A stretch of DNA of 64,000 nt from Belnapia rosea (GCF_900101615.1 NZ_FMZX01000003.1:186001-250000); one strand, 5' to 3'; counted from the stretch's first letter, positions 54,341-62,393 are shown. Program-made: numbers and translations. Notes: generated from the letters alone by a model not told the origin.

Positions 54341-55318
54341 ATGGCCAAGGTGATTCTCGCGCGCCGTGCGGCGCTCGGCCTGCTGCCGGCGCTCGCCGCG
54401 CCGGCGCTGGCGCAATCGGGTGACTGGCCGAACCGGCCGGTACGCTACATCAACCCCTACCCGCCGGGCGGGCCGACCGACACGCTCTCCCGCATCTACT
54501 GCGCCCGCATGTCGGAACTGACCGGCCAGCAATTCGTGGTGGAGAACCGCAGCGGCTCGGGCGGCAATGTCGGGGCCGATGCGATCGCCAAGTCGGCGCC
54601 GGATGGCTATACGATCGGCCTCGGCGGGGTCGCCTCGCATGCCATCGCGCCGACGCTCTACCGCAGCCTGCCCTTCGACCCGGAGCGGGACTTCACCCTC
54701 GTCGCCGGGCTCTGGCAGTTGCCGAACCTGCTGGCGGTGCATCTGGGCGTCGCGGCGCAGAGCGTGCCGGAGCTGATCGCGCTGCTGAAGGCGGCGCCCG
54801 GGCAGTACAGCTTCGGCTCGGCCGGATCCGGTACGACGCTGCACCTGGCGGGCGAGATGTTCCGCCAGCTGGCCAGGGTCGAGATGGTGCACGTGCCCTA
54901 TCGCGGCAGCGCGCCGGCGCAGCTCGACCTCGTCGCCGGGCGGATCTCGATGATGTTCGACAACATCCCCGGCACCCTCTCGCTGTCGCGCCAGGGGCAG
55001 GTGCGGCCGCTCGCCGTCACCTCGGCCGCGCGCAGCCCGGTGGCGCCGGAGATTCCGGCGCTCAGCGAATACCTGCCCGGCTTCGACGTGGTGTCCTGGA
55101 CCTGCGTCTGCGGCCCGGCCGGCCTGCCGCCGGCGGTGGTGGGGCGGATGTCGGCGCTGACCAAGCAGGCGCTGGAGACCCCGGCGTTGATCCGCGCCTA
55201 CCAGGACCTCGGCGCCAGCCCCTGGTGGACCGGCGTCGAGGAGATCGCCACCTACCGTACGGCGCAGAAGGAGCGGCTGGCGCCCCTCATCCGCGCCTCG
55301 GGTGCCAAGGTGGATTAG
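54341..55318 (+). CDS. Bug-family tripartite tricarboxylate receptor (TctC-like) 2
   Basis: A 325-residue periplasmic receptor with signal LARRAALGLLPALAAPALAQ and mature start WPNRPVRYINPYPPGG. The same landmarks as its neighbour are aligned without large gaps: VENRSGSGGNVGADAIA, LYRSLPFDPERDF, MVHVPYRGSAPAQLDLVAG, FDNIPGTLSLSRQG. The two proteins are clearly paralogs from a tandem duplication, probably diverged for different carboxylates. Its stop overlaps the SDR stop convergently by four bases. No TctAB partner is seen. Confidence 0.9.
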   Translation: MAKVILARRAALGLLPALAAPALAQSGDWPNRPVRYINPYPPGGPTDTLSRIYCARMSELTGQQFVVENRSGSGGNVGADAIAKSAPDGYTIGLGGVASHAIAPTLYRSLPFDPERDFTLVAGLWQLPNLLAVHLGVAAQSVPELIALLKAAPGQYSFGSAGSGTTLHLAGEMFRQLARVEMVHVPYRGSAPAQLDLVAGRISMMFDNIPGTLSLSRQGQVRPLAVTSAARSPVAPEIPALSEYLPGFDVVSWTCVCGPAGLPPAVVGRMSALTKQALETPALIRAYQDLGASPWWTGVEEIATYRTAQKERLAPLIRASGAKVD

Positions 55319-56073
55319 TGGATGATGTAGCCGCCATCGACGACGAGGTCATGGCCCTGGATGAAGCCGCCCTCGGCGGTGGCGAGGAAGAGGATGGCCT
55401 CGGCCACCTCCCGTGCCTCGCCCATCCGCCCGACCGGCACGCGGCCGACCATGGTGTCGAGCTTGCCGGGCTGGCGGCCCCAGGTATCGAGGTTGAATTG
55501 GGTGGCGATGGGGCCGGGGCTGATGCTGTTCACCTGGATCCCCTCCCGTGCCAGCTCGAAGGCCATGTTGCGGGTGAGGTGGATCAGCGCCGCCTTGGTC
55601 AGCCCGTAAAGCGCATTCTCCTCCGCCGCGACGGAGCCCATCTGGCTGGCGACATGAATGATGCGTCCCGCCCCCTGGGCCCGCATGGCGGGCAGCACGG
55701 CCTGGCTGGCGAAGAAGGCGGCCTCGAGGTTCACCGCGACGACACGGGCGAAATCCTCCCGCGTATAGGTGCCGAAGGCCTTGCGGCAACGGATGCCGGC
55801 ATTGTTCAGCAGGAGGTCGATGCGGCCGAAGCGGTCGAGCGCTGCGGCGACCATGGCTTCCGCCGCGCCCGGTTCGGCGAGGTCGAAGAGGCCATGCGCC
55901 ACGGCCGGGGCGCCACGGGCGAGGCAGCCGGCCTCGGCCGCCGCCAGCTCCTCCGCCGTGCCCTCGGCGGCGAGGAAGAGGGCGAAGCCGCGGCTGGCGA
56001 GGGCGAAGGCGGCCTCCAGCCCGATGCCACGCGAGGCGCCGGTGACGAGGGCAAGCTTGGCGGCATCGGGCAT
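55315..56073 (-). CDS. Short-chain dehydrogenase/reductase
   Basis: A 252-residue classical SDR with TGASRGIG cofactor motif, NNAGI, serine in HVASQMGS and catalytic YGLTK. QVNSISPGPIATQF and the end FIQGHDLVVDGGY are typical. The ATG at 56073 (MPDAAKLALVTGASRG) is chosen; upstream in-frame residues lack a plausible start context. It is convergent with the second Bug receptor gene (four-base overlap), so it may act on the same carboxylate-derived substrate, but that is speculation. Confidence 0.87.
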   Translation of the reverse strand: MPDAAKLALVTGASRGIGLEAAFALASRGFALFLAAEGTAEELAAAEAGCLARGAPAVAHGLFDLAEPGAAEAMVAAALDRFGRIDLLLNNAGIRCRKAFGTYTREDFARVVAVNLEAAFFASQAVLPAMRAQGAGRIIHVASQMGSVAAEENALYGLTKAALIHLTRNMAFELAREGIQVNSISPGPIATQFNLDTWGRQPGKLDTMVGRVPVGRMGEAREVAEAILFLATAEGGFIQGHDLVVDGGYIIH

Positions 56074-56204
56074 CGGGCGGTCCTTCCGGTCGGGCTGCGA
56101 TGGGGCGGCCAGGGATTGAGCGGCCAGGGGAGGCAAGGCCGCAAGGGGTCTATCGCCCAGGCTCCGGACGTGCATGATCCGCGGCCTATCGAAGGGGACA
56201 TCGC

Positions 56205-56537
56205 ATGACCGACCAGAAGCTCGGCACCGGGGCAACCGCGACCGCCGGCCACACCGTCGAGGTGCATTACACCGGCTGGCTGTTCGACACCTCCCAGCCC
56301 GACAACAAGGGGCGGAAATTCGACAGCTCGCGGGACCGGGGCGAGCCCTTCCGCTTCGAACTCGGCGCCGGCCATGTCATTGCCGGCTGGGACCAGGGCG
56401 TCGAAGGCATGAAGGTCGGCGGACAGCGCACCCTGACCATCCCGCCAGAGCTCGGCTATGGGGCGCGTGGTGCCGGCGGCGTCATCCCGCCGAATGCGAC
56501 GCTGGTCTTCGACGTGGAATTGCTGGGCGTGGGCTGA
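56205..56537 (+). CDS. FKBP-type peptidyl-prolyl isomerase
   Basis: A 110-residue single FKBP domain. [48 protein letters not shown] and [28 protein letters not shown] retain the aromatic/hydrophobic pocket residues (Tyr, Phe, Trp, Tyr). No signal peptide, so cytosolic. It accelerates proline isomerisation during folding. It is immediately followed by tRNA-Thr after about 40 bases. Confidence 0.95.
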   Translation: MTDQKLGTGATATAGHTVEVHYTGWLFDTSQPDNKGRKFDSSRDRGEPFRFELGAGHVIAGWDQGVEGMKVGGQRTLTIPPELGYGARGAGGVIPPNATLVFDVELLGVG

Positions 56538-56576
56538 CCAGGCGGGCTTGCTTCTGGTAAGAGAGGCCAGCCCGGG

Positions 56577-56651
56577 GCCGGGTTAGCACAGGGGTAGTGC
56601 AGCTGATTTGTAATCAGAAGGTCGGGGGTTCAAATCCCTCACCCGGCACCA
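56577..56651 (+). tRNA. tRNA-Thr (anticodon TGT)
   Basis: A 75-base cloverleaf including encoded CCA. Acceptor arms GCCGGGT and ACCCGGC pair; D arm GCACAGGGGTAGTGC; anticodon stem-loop CTGATTTGTAATCAG with anticodon TGT; T arm GGGGGTTCAAATCCCTC. It reads ACA and probably other ACN threonine codons. Its 3' end is duplicated 1.5 kb downstream. Confidence 0.97.
56635..56651 (+). repeat. Attachment-site-like repeat, left copy (tRNA-Thr 3' end)
   Basis: The last 17 bases of tRNA-Thr, TCCCTCACCCGGCACCA, recur exactly at 58181-58197 in the same orientation. Integrases of islands and satellites commonly use tRNA 3' ends as attB and restore them on integration, leaving a direct repeat at the far end. 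That pattern fits, but no integrase lies inside. Confidence 0.65.
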
Positions 56652-56923
56652 AACTTCTCAAACGCTTAGCTGCCGCATCGCTCCGCAGCGGATCTACCGC
56701 TCTTTTCTGCGGACCCCGGCGGACCCACCAAGCGGAATTTGGCCCGGCTGGTTTGATCGGGGGTGGACGAGGCAAGCGACCTGGATAACGGGCGGTGCTG
56801 CGGGCGTTGGGGAAGTTGGCGCAGGGCTAGGGGCCGTAGCAGGGAGAGGGGGCCATCCGACCTTAACCTGTCCTATCGCGACGACAGGGCAATGCGAGCG
56901 CAGCAACAAACTCCTTCCGGCTC

Positions 56924-56948
56924 TCGTACATACCAATCGACTGTACGA
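56924..56948 (+). promoter_or_regulatory. Inverted repeat upstream of the first Crp/Fnr gene
   Basis: TCGTACA and its exact reverse complement TGTACGA, separated by 11 bases, 125 bases before the Crp/Fnr start. Its size (25 bases) suits a dimeric regulator operator, possibly autoregulatory. It is not the TTGAT-N4-ATCAA form of FNR sites. The surrounding 56652-57072 stretch holds no other gene-like frame. Confidence 0.4.
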
Positions 56949-56991
56949 TTTCAGGCTGACTATCGGCGCGTCATGGCCCTATACATACTTC

Positions 56992-57031
56992 ATTACCTGC
57001 CGACGCCTTTCCGGCGCGGGTGACTGAGAGA
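56992..57031 (+). promoter_or_regulatory. Shared leader motif of Crp/Fnr gene 1
   Basis: Contains ATTACCTGC (56992-57000), 15 bases, then GCGGGTGACTGAGAGA (57016-57031), 42 bases before the ATG. The same two words occur in the same order before the second Crp/Fnr gene (58863-58899), so this is a conserved regulatory or 5' UTR element of the paralogs. Confidence 0.55.
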
Positions 57032-57072
57032 CACGCCAGTGCTCCCGCCGACATCCGTCGCAGGAGCCCTCC

Positions 57073-57819
57073 ATGGCCATTGCCGATCAGCCTTTACCCT
57101 CCCTCCGCAACCGCCTGCTCGCGGCCCTGCCGTCTGGGGACGTTGCCAAGCTCTGGCCGCAGCTTGAGCCGGTTGAGCTTGAGTTCCGCAAGACCCTGCA
57201 ACGCCCGGATGAACCGGCAGGGAGCGTCTACTTCCCCGAGGTCGGCTACGTCTCCCGGCTGGCCTCCATGGAGGACGGCGACAGCGCCGAGATTGGCCTG
57301 ATCGGGCCGGAGGGCATGACGGGCCTTGCCGTCCTGCTCGGTGCCGACCGCGACAGCTTCGAGTTGTTGGTGCAGATGCCCGGCACCGCGATGCGAATGG
57401 ATGCCACGGCTTTCCGCAAGGCACTGGACGACATCCCCAGCCTGCGGCCGCTGCTGAACCGATATGCGCTGGCGCATTTCGAGCAAGTGGCAAGGACCGG
57501 GGCCTGCAATGGCCGACACCACATCGATCAGCGCCTCGCCCGCTGGCTACTGATGTCGCACGACCGGACCGGGAGTGACGAGTTCCCGATGACCCATGAG
57601 TTCATGAGCATGATGCTCGGGGTGCGCCGCGCGGGGATTACCGTCGCCGCCGGCTCCCTGCAGAAAGCTGGGCTGATCAACTACCGCGCTGGCAAGATGC
57701 GGATTGCTGACCGGCCCGGTCTCGAGGCAGCTACCTGCGAGTGCTACGGCGTGGCCCGGCGGGCCTATGACAGCCTGATCGGGCTACCCGCGGGTACGAG
57801 CCGGCCGTATTGGCGTTAG
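57073..57819 (+). CDS. Crp/Fnr-family transcription regulator 1
   Basis: A 248-residue regulator. Residues about 20-130 form a cyclic-nucleotide-binding-like beta-roll, but without the conserved cAMP-contact RxS motif and without FNR-type iron-sulfur cysteines. The winged HTH spans about 172-215, with MTHEFMSMMLGVRRAGITVAAGSLQKAGL. This form is the numerous Crp/Fnr subgroup of Methylobacterium, Bradyrhizobium and Roseomonas, often of unknown signal. A CAGGAG site precedes the ATG. It lies between the tRNA-end repeats and shares clear homology and a leader motif with the gene at 58940. Confidence 0.9.
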   Translation: MAIADQPLPSLRNRLLAALPSGDVAKLWPQLEPVELEFRKTLQRPDEPAGSVYFPEVGYVSRLASMEDGDSAEIGLIGPEGMTGLAVLLGADRDSFELLVQMPGTAMRMDATAFRKALDDIPSLRPLLNRYALAHFEQVARTGACNGRHHIDQRLARWLLMSHDRTGSDEFPMTHEFMSMMLGVRRAGITVAAGSLQKAGLINYRAGKMRIADRPGLEAATCECYGVARRAYDSLIGLPAGTSRPYWR

Positions 57820-57829
57820 CGAAGCCTTT

Positions 57830-58084
57830 TCACCTGCGGTAATCCGCTTCTAGCGATTGCAGTGCGTCCTGGAAGCGGACCGTCGCCAGGATCTGCCCCA
57901 CCTCATCGGCAATTTCTATTTGTTGCACGACTGGTATTCTGCTGCCGCGAATACTGTCGGCCACCAGCTGCCGAAGCCCTACCAGCGCCTCATTTTGGGC
58001 GCTGATGAGATCGGGTAACTCGGACCCTTCCGGATCAGAGATTAGGTCCTCATCTGTACGGACGTGTAAGAAGAAGCGGGGCAT
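57830..58084 (-). CDS. DUF6894-like small protein
   Basis: An 84-residue protein starting MPRFFLHVRTDEDLISDPEG, with the DEDL/DPEG acidic pattern and later ATVRFQDAL typical of small DUF6894-like proteins abundant in Rhizobiales and Acetobacteraceae. The function is unknown. It converges on the Crp/Fnr gene with a 10-base gap and lies inside the repeat-bounded segment. Such proteins often accompany mobile or variable regions, but no catalytic features are seen. Confidence 0.72.
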   Translation of the reverse strand: MPRFFLHVRTDEDLISDPEGSELPDLISAQNEALVGLRQLVADSIRGSRIPVVQQIEIADEVGQILATVRFQDALQSLEADYRR

Positions 58085-58180
58085 AACCCCTTCTTACGCC
58101 GCATTTATCAGGTTTTTCCGTTCGGCTTCTTACATCAGAAGCGTTTAATCACCTGCGATGATTGCCCCTTTCCGCAGGCT

Positions 58181-58197
58181 TCCCTCACCCGGCACCA
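58181..58197 (+). repeat. Attachment-site-like repeat, right copy
   Basis: An exact 17-base copy of the tRNA-Thr 3' end (see 56635-56651), not part of a tRNA. The enclosed segment is about 1.55 kb and holds a Crp/Fnr gene and a DUF6894-like gene. Flanking bases on both sides differ from those at the tRNA, so homology stops at the repeat. The 58085-58287 gap otherwise holds nothing gene-like. Confidence 0.65.
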
Positions 58198-58287
58198 GTC
58201 CACCGGAACCAGACCGTATCGAAATCAAGGATTGTGCTTCGGCGGGCGGCGCACCAGCCGGTAAGAGCCCCGCTGACCCTTGCCCGC

Positions 58288-58638
58288 CTACAAACCATGC
58301 CGGCGTAGCTCCGGCCCCAGGTGCCCTGTCGCCGCAAGCACAGCCAGACGCAGGTCGCCGCGCAGCGACCACATGGGATGGCTGAATGTCGCTGGCCGGT
58401 TCCGCTCGACGAACAGATGCGAGATCCAGGCACAACCATAGCCAATCAGCGGGGCCAGCAACATGAGCCACCAGGGCCCCAGGGACAGACCGATCAGCAG
58501 CACGATCGCGGCCGTCCAGGTCCCTGCGACATGAATGACGCGGGTTGCCGGCCGGGCATGCTCCCGCAGGTAGAAGGGCCAGAACTCATCGAAGCTGCGG
58601 AAGCGGTCAACCATGGACCGAGATAGGGCCGACAGCAT
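58288..58638 (-). CDS. Mpo1/DUF962-like small membrane protein
   Basis: A 116-residue protein with two or three hydrophobic helices (IVLLIGLSLGPWWLMLLAPLIG). The pattern FDEFWPFYLREHARPATRVIHVAGT and YGCAWISHLFVERNRPATFSHPMWS, with spaced histidines, is that of the DUF962 family. The yeast member Mpo1 is an Fe-dependent 2-hydroxy fatty acid dioxygenase. The motif HxxxxNRPA with paired His is retained, so a metal-dependent membrane enzyme is plausible. It lies between the right tRNA-end repeat and the second Crp/Fnr gene. Confidence 0.82.
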   Translation of the reverse strand: MLSALSRSMVDRFRSFDEFWPFYLREHARPATRVIHVAGTWTAAIVLLIGLSLGPWWLMLLAPLIGYGCAWISHLFVERNRPATFSHPMWSLRGDLRLAVLAATGHLGPELRRHGL

Positions 58639-58862
58639 GGCGGATCCAAGAGGCTAATAGGCCTGTCGGTCACTCGCCCATCCTGCTGCGGAAGCGGATG
58701 GCTTGCTGCCGAGGCCAGGCCCGCGAGTCCAGCGATACTGGCCACACAGCATCCCGAGCGACGAGCTGGCCTGGCTCCGGTCAGGACTGATCCTATTTGT
58801 TCGGTGTAGTGTGGTGTTCCTTATCGTACCGACACGGCAGGCCAAGGTTTTTAGTCGTGATG

Positions 58863-58899
58863 GATTACCTGCAAAGACCGGCTGCGGGTGACTGAGAGA
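58863..58899 (+). promoter_or_regulatory. Shared leader motif of Crp/Fnr gene 2
   Basis: ATTACCTGC (58863-58871), 12 bases, then GCGGGTGACTGAGAGA (58884-58899), 41 bases before the TTG start. It is the second copy of the element before Crp/Fnr gene 1. Nothing else of note is seen in 58639-58862. Confidence 0.55.
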
Positions 58900-58939
58900 G
58901 GTCCGAACTCTCGCCATTTTCACTGGACCGAGTACTTCC

Positions 58940-59683
58940 TTGGCTAAACCCGCTGCACCGCCGTCTGACCTTCGCAACCGCCTCCTCAAGGCTCTGCCAC
59001 CGGAAGACCTCACTGCCCTTTGGCCACAACTCGCCCCGGTCGAGTTGGTGTTCCGGCAGGTGCTTCAGCTTCCGGGAGAGCCCATACCAGCAGCCACCTT
59101 CGTCGAAGCCGGCCTTGTCTCCATGCTCACGACGCTGGAGGACGGCGACAGCGCCGAGGTAGGCATCGTCGGGAATGAGGGCCTGGTCGGGCTGCCGCTC
59201 CTGCTCGATGATGACCGAGACGATCTCGAAGCGGTGGTCCAGGGACCTGGCGAGGGATTTCAGATGTCGGCCGAGGCCTTCCGGGAGGCGCTGGACCGCC
59301 TGCCTTCCCTGCGGCGCCAGCTGAACCGCTATGCCCTGCTCCATCATGGGCAGGTGGCACGAACCGCAGCCTGCAATGCGTGCCATCACGTTGAGCAGCG
59401 CCTCGCGCGCTGGCTGCTCATGGCGCATGACCGGGCCGAGAATGACACCTTCACGATGACCCATGAGATGCTGGCCACGATGCTCGCGGTCCGCCGCGCC
59501 GGGGTCACGGTCGCCGCCGGTACGCTGCAAAAGGCGGGGTTGATCCGCTACAGCGCCGGCCGCATCACCATCACCGACCGGGACGGCCTCGAGAGCGCCT
59601 CCTGCGAGTGCTACGGCGTCGTGCGCCGTGCCCGGGACCGGCTGTTCGGGCTCGGCCCTGGCGAGTTGCCGTACCAGCGCTGA
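58940..59683 (+). CDS. Crp/Fnr-family transcription regulator 2
   Basis: A 247-residue paralog of the regulator at 57073, alignable end to end. Shared landmarks: DLRNRLLKALPPEDL, LEDGDSAEVGIVGNEG, CNACHHVEQRLARWLLMAHDR, and HTH MTHEMLATMLAVRRAGVTVAAGTLQKAGL. It appears to start at a TTG (58940), which keeps the same N-terminal length as the paralog; no ATG suits. As in its paralog, no cAMP-contact or Fe-S motif is seen. It is outside the exact 17-base repeat. Confidence 0.88.
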   Translation: MAKPAAPPSDLRNRLLKALPPEDLTALWPQLAPVELVFRQVLQLPGEPIPAATFVEAGLVSMLTTLEDGDSAEVGIVGNEGLVGLPLLLDDDRDDLEAVVQGPGEGFQMSAEAFREALDRLPSLRRQLNRYALLHHGQVARTAACNACHHVEQRLARWLLMAHDRAENDTFTMTHEMLATMLAVRRAGVTVAAGTLQKAGLIRYSAGRITITDRDGLESASCECYGVVRRARDRLFGLGPGELPYQR

Positions 59684-60246
59684 GGACACCGGCTTGGCGT
59701 TCTGTTGAATGTACGAAATCGCACGATAGGGCAGTATAGCGGGGACGGGGAGCTGGGAAGAGCCCCAACCCAGGTGCGGGCAGCCATCGGCCCGCCTCTC
59801 CTCGTCGCTTCTCAGCCGACCTTTGCGCCATCCATTGGATTGTTGCCTGCGGTCTTTGCTGGCCTGCAGGCCGGCATTGGCTTGGATGCCGGCTAGGTTC
59901 CGAATTCCAGGCGCGTTTGCGTCCAGGCGCAGGTGCGGGTACGGACGCTCCATGCCGCCACATCGCCCGCGATCATGCGCAGCCCAGCCCAGCCCCAGGA
60001 ACAACCCCGGATCTCAAGCGGTCCGGTACCGAGGGGCGTGAGCGTTCGTGGGTATGCGTGCGCATCGGCCAGGATGCAGGGGTATTTGAGATTGCGGCCA
60101 CCTATGACCAGAGGCGCCAAATCGTTGAGTGAGCATGGTCTGTGCGGAAGGGGCCGGCGGCGCGGCAGGTCTTGTCTCCTGAGCCGCCATCTGATCGCCG
60201 GGGGTGCCGGTCCTGCACCCGGCGCCAGCCATCACGGGCCGATCGC
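59684..60246. other. Noncoding spacer before the hopanoid genes
   Basis: 563 bases without a supportable gene. It contains TGTACGA at 59710-59716, the same word as one arm of the dyad near Crp/Fnr gene 1. A degenerate copy (14 of 17 bases) of the tRNA-end repeat lies at 60211-60227. The hpnA promoter should lie in the right part. Confidence 0.4.
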
Positions 60247-61242
60247 ATGACAGACACCGTGATGCTGACCGGGGCCACCGGCTTCCTGGGCTCCGCGATC
60301 GCCCTCGCCCTGCACGAGGCCGGGCACCAGGTGCGGGCCCTGGTCCGGCCGGAGACGCCGCGGGCCATGCTCGATGGGCTGCCGCTGGAGTTCATTCCCG
60401 GCGACCTCACCGATCCGGCCTCCATCGCCACCGCCATGCGGGGCTGCGGGGCGGCCATCCATTGCGCGGCCGACTACCGCATCTTCGTCCCCGACCCGGC
60501 GCGGATGTGGGCGGTGAACGTGGCGGGGACCGAGGCGGTGATGCGGGCGGCGCTGGCCGAGGGCGTCCGGCGGGTGGTGCATGTCTCCTCCGTCGCCACG
60601 CTGAAGCCGCATGCCGATGGCCGCGCCGCCACCGAGGCGGATGCGGCGGCGCCAGAACAGGCCATCGGTCCCTACAAGCGCAGCAAGACCGAGGCCGAGC
60701 GGCTGGTCGAGCGGCTGGTGACGGAGGCCGGGCTGCCGGCCGTCATCGTCAACCCCTCGACCCCCATCGGCCCGCGCGACCGGCGGCCGACCCCGACCGG
60801 GCGGGTCATCCTCGAGGCGGCGCGGGGGCGGATGCCGGCCTATGTCGATACCGGCCTCAACCTCGTCCATGTCGATGACGTGGCGGCGGGCTGCGTCGCG
60901 GCCCTGACGCGGGGAAAGGTGGGCGAGCGGCACATCCTCGGCGGGCAGGACGTGCCGCTCGGCGAGCTGCTGGCGCGGATTGCCGCGGTCTTCGGCCGTC
61001 GCCGCCCGGTCCGGCTGCCGCGGGCGCCGCTCTGGCCAGCGGCCGTCGCCTCCGAGGGTTGGGCCCGGCTCTCGGGGCGGGAGCCGATGCTGACGCTCGA
61101 CGGGCTGCGCATGGCCGCCAAGCCGATGTATTTCAGTGCCGCCAAGGCGGAGCGGGTGCTCGGGCACCGCGCCCGGCCCTGGCAGGAGGCGGTGGCGGAT
61201 GCCATCGCTTGGTTCCGCGAACAGGGGATGCTGGCGCGATGA
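60247..61242 (+). CDS. hpnA: Hopanoid-associated sugar epimerase HpnA
   Basis: A 331-residue extended SDR. MLTGATGFLGSAIALAL is the cofactor motif, and VVHVSSVATL, then YKRSKTEAERLVERLV (catalytic YxxxK), VNPSTPIGPRDRRPTPTGR and TGLNLVHVDDVAAG follow. These match HpnA, found at the head of hopanoid biosynthetic loci; its exact reaction is not firmly proven. It overlaps hpnB by ATGA, and squalene-hopene cyclase follows. Confidence 0.9.
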   Translation: MTDTVMLTGATGFLGSAIALALHEAGHQVRALVRPETPRAMLDGLPLEFIPGDLTDPASIATAMRGCGAAIHCAADYRIFVPDPARMWAVNVAGTEAVMRAALAEGVRRVVHVSSVATLKPHADGRAATEADAAAPEQAIGPYKRSKTEAERLVERLVTEAGLPAVIVNPSTPIGPRDRRPTPTGRVILEAARGRMPAYVDTGLNLVHVDDVAAGCVAALTRGKVGERHILGGQDVPLGELLARIAAVFGRRRPVRLPRAPLWPAAVASEGWARLSGREPMLTLDGLRMAAKPMYFSAAKAERVLGHRARPWQEAVADAIAWFREQGMLAR

Positions 61243-62393
61243 CCTGGCTGGCGCTGGCCACCTGCCTGGCCTGGGCCGTGCTGCTTCTCGGACGCGGCTT
61301 CTTCTGGCTGGCGCGGGACGATGACCGGGATGCGGCCCTGCAGCCCGACCCGGCGCGCTGGCCTGCCGTTGCCGCCGTGGTACCGGCGCGCGACGAGGCG
61401 GAGACGATCGGCGAGACGGTGCGTGGCCTGCTGGCGCAGGATTATCCCGGCCCTTTCCGCCTGGTGGTGGTGGATGACCGCAGCACCGACGGCACCGGCG
61501 AGGCCGCGCTCGCTGCGGCCGGGGGCGATGCGCGGCTCACGGTGGTGCGGGGCCAAGCCCGGCCACCGGGCTGGACCGGCAAACTCTGGGCGCTGGAGCA
61601 GGGGCTGGCCGAGGCGCTGAAGGGGGCGCCGGACCGGCTGCTCTTCACCGATGCCGATATTCGCCATGCGCCGGACAGCCTGCGGCGACTGGTGCAACGG
61701 GCGGAGGCGGGCGGGCTCGTCCTGGTCTCGCTGATGGCCCGGCTGCGCTGCGCCAGCGCGGCCGAGCGCTGGCTGATTCCGGCCTTCATCTTCTTCTTCC
61801 AGATGCTCTACCCCTTCCGCTGGTCGAACGACCCATCGGCGCGGACGGCAGCAGCAGCGGGGGGCTGTGTCCTGCTTGATCGCGCCGCCTTCGAGCGGGC
61901 CGGCGGCCTGGCCCCGATGCGGGGTGCCATCATCGACGATTGCGCGCTGGCCCGGCGCATGAAGGGCGTCGGGCCGATCTGGACCGGGCTGACCGAGCGG
62001 GTGGAGAGCCTGCGCCCCTATGAAGGGGCCGGGGCCATCCGCCGGATGGTGGCGCGCACCGCCTATGCCCAGTTGGGCTACAACCCGGCGGCGCTGGTCG
62101 GGATGATCGCGGCGCTGGCCCTCGTCTTCCTCGCCCCGCCGCTGCTCGCGCTGCTGGCGACCGGGGGCCCGCGCTGGCTCGGCCTGCTGGCCTGGGTGGC
62201 CATGGCGGTGGCCTTCGCCCCGACGCTCCGGCGCTTCGGGCTGTCGTCGCTGCGGGGTTTCGCCTTGCCGGGGATTGCCGCTACCTACATGGCGTTCACC
62301 CTGGACTCGGCCCTGGCCGAATGGCGTGGCCGCGGGGGAATGTGGAAGGGGGAGGCCGGTCCGCGAGCGGATCGTGCCACAGGAGCGCATTAA
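61239..62393 (+). CDS. hpnB: Hopanoid-locus glycosyltransferase HpnB
   Basis: A 384-residue family-2 glycosyltransferase with an N-terminal membrane helix and C-terminal helices. VAAVVPARDEAETIGETV, VVVDDRSTDGTGE, WTGKLWALEQGL, LFTDADIRHAP and IIDDCALARRMK are the HpnB pattern. It is assigned to hopanoid loci by context and similarity; the sugar acceptor is not established. It starts inside the hpnA stop (ATGA). About 105 bases separate it from the cyclase start. Confidence 0.9.
   Translation: MTWLALATCLAWAVLLLGRGFFWLARDDDRDAALQPDPARWPAVAAVVPARDEAETIGETVRGLLAQDYPGPFRLVVVDDRSTDGTGEAALAAAGGDARLTVVRGQARPPGWTGKLWALEQGLAEALKGAPDRLLFTDADIRHAPDSLRRLVQRAEAGGLVLVSLMARLRCASAAERWLIPAFIFFFQMLYPFRWSNDPSARTAAAAGGCVLLDRAAFERAGGLAPMRGAIIDDCALARRMKGVGPIWTGLTERVESLRPYEGAGAIRRMVARTAYAQLGYNPAALVGMIAALALVFLAPPLLALLATGGPRWLGLLAWVAMAVAFAPTLRRFGLSSLRGFALPGIAATYMAFTLDSALAEWRGRGGMWKGEAGPRADRATGAH

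Noticed and set aside
56652..58180. An integrase or phage gene inside the repeat-bounded segment
   Set aside because: Neither strand offers a recombinase-like protein; only the Crp/Fnr and DUF6894-like genes are credible.
59705..59896. A 63-codon frame after Crp/Fnr gene 2
   Set aside because: No ribosome site, no recognisable composition or neighbours; treated as noncoding.
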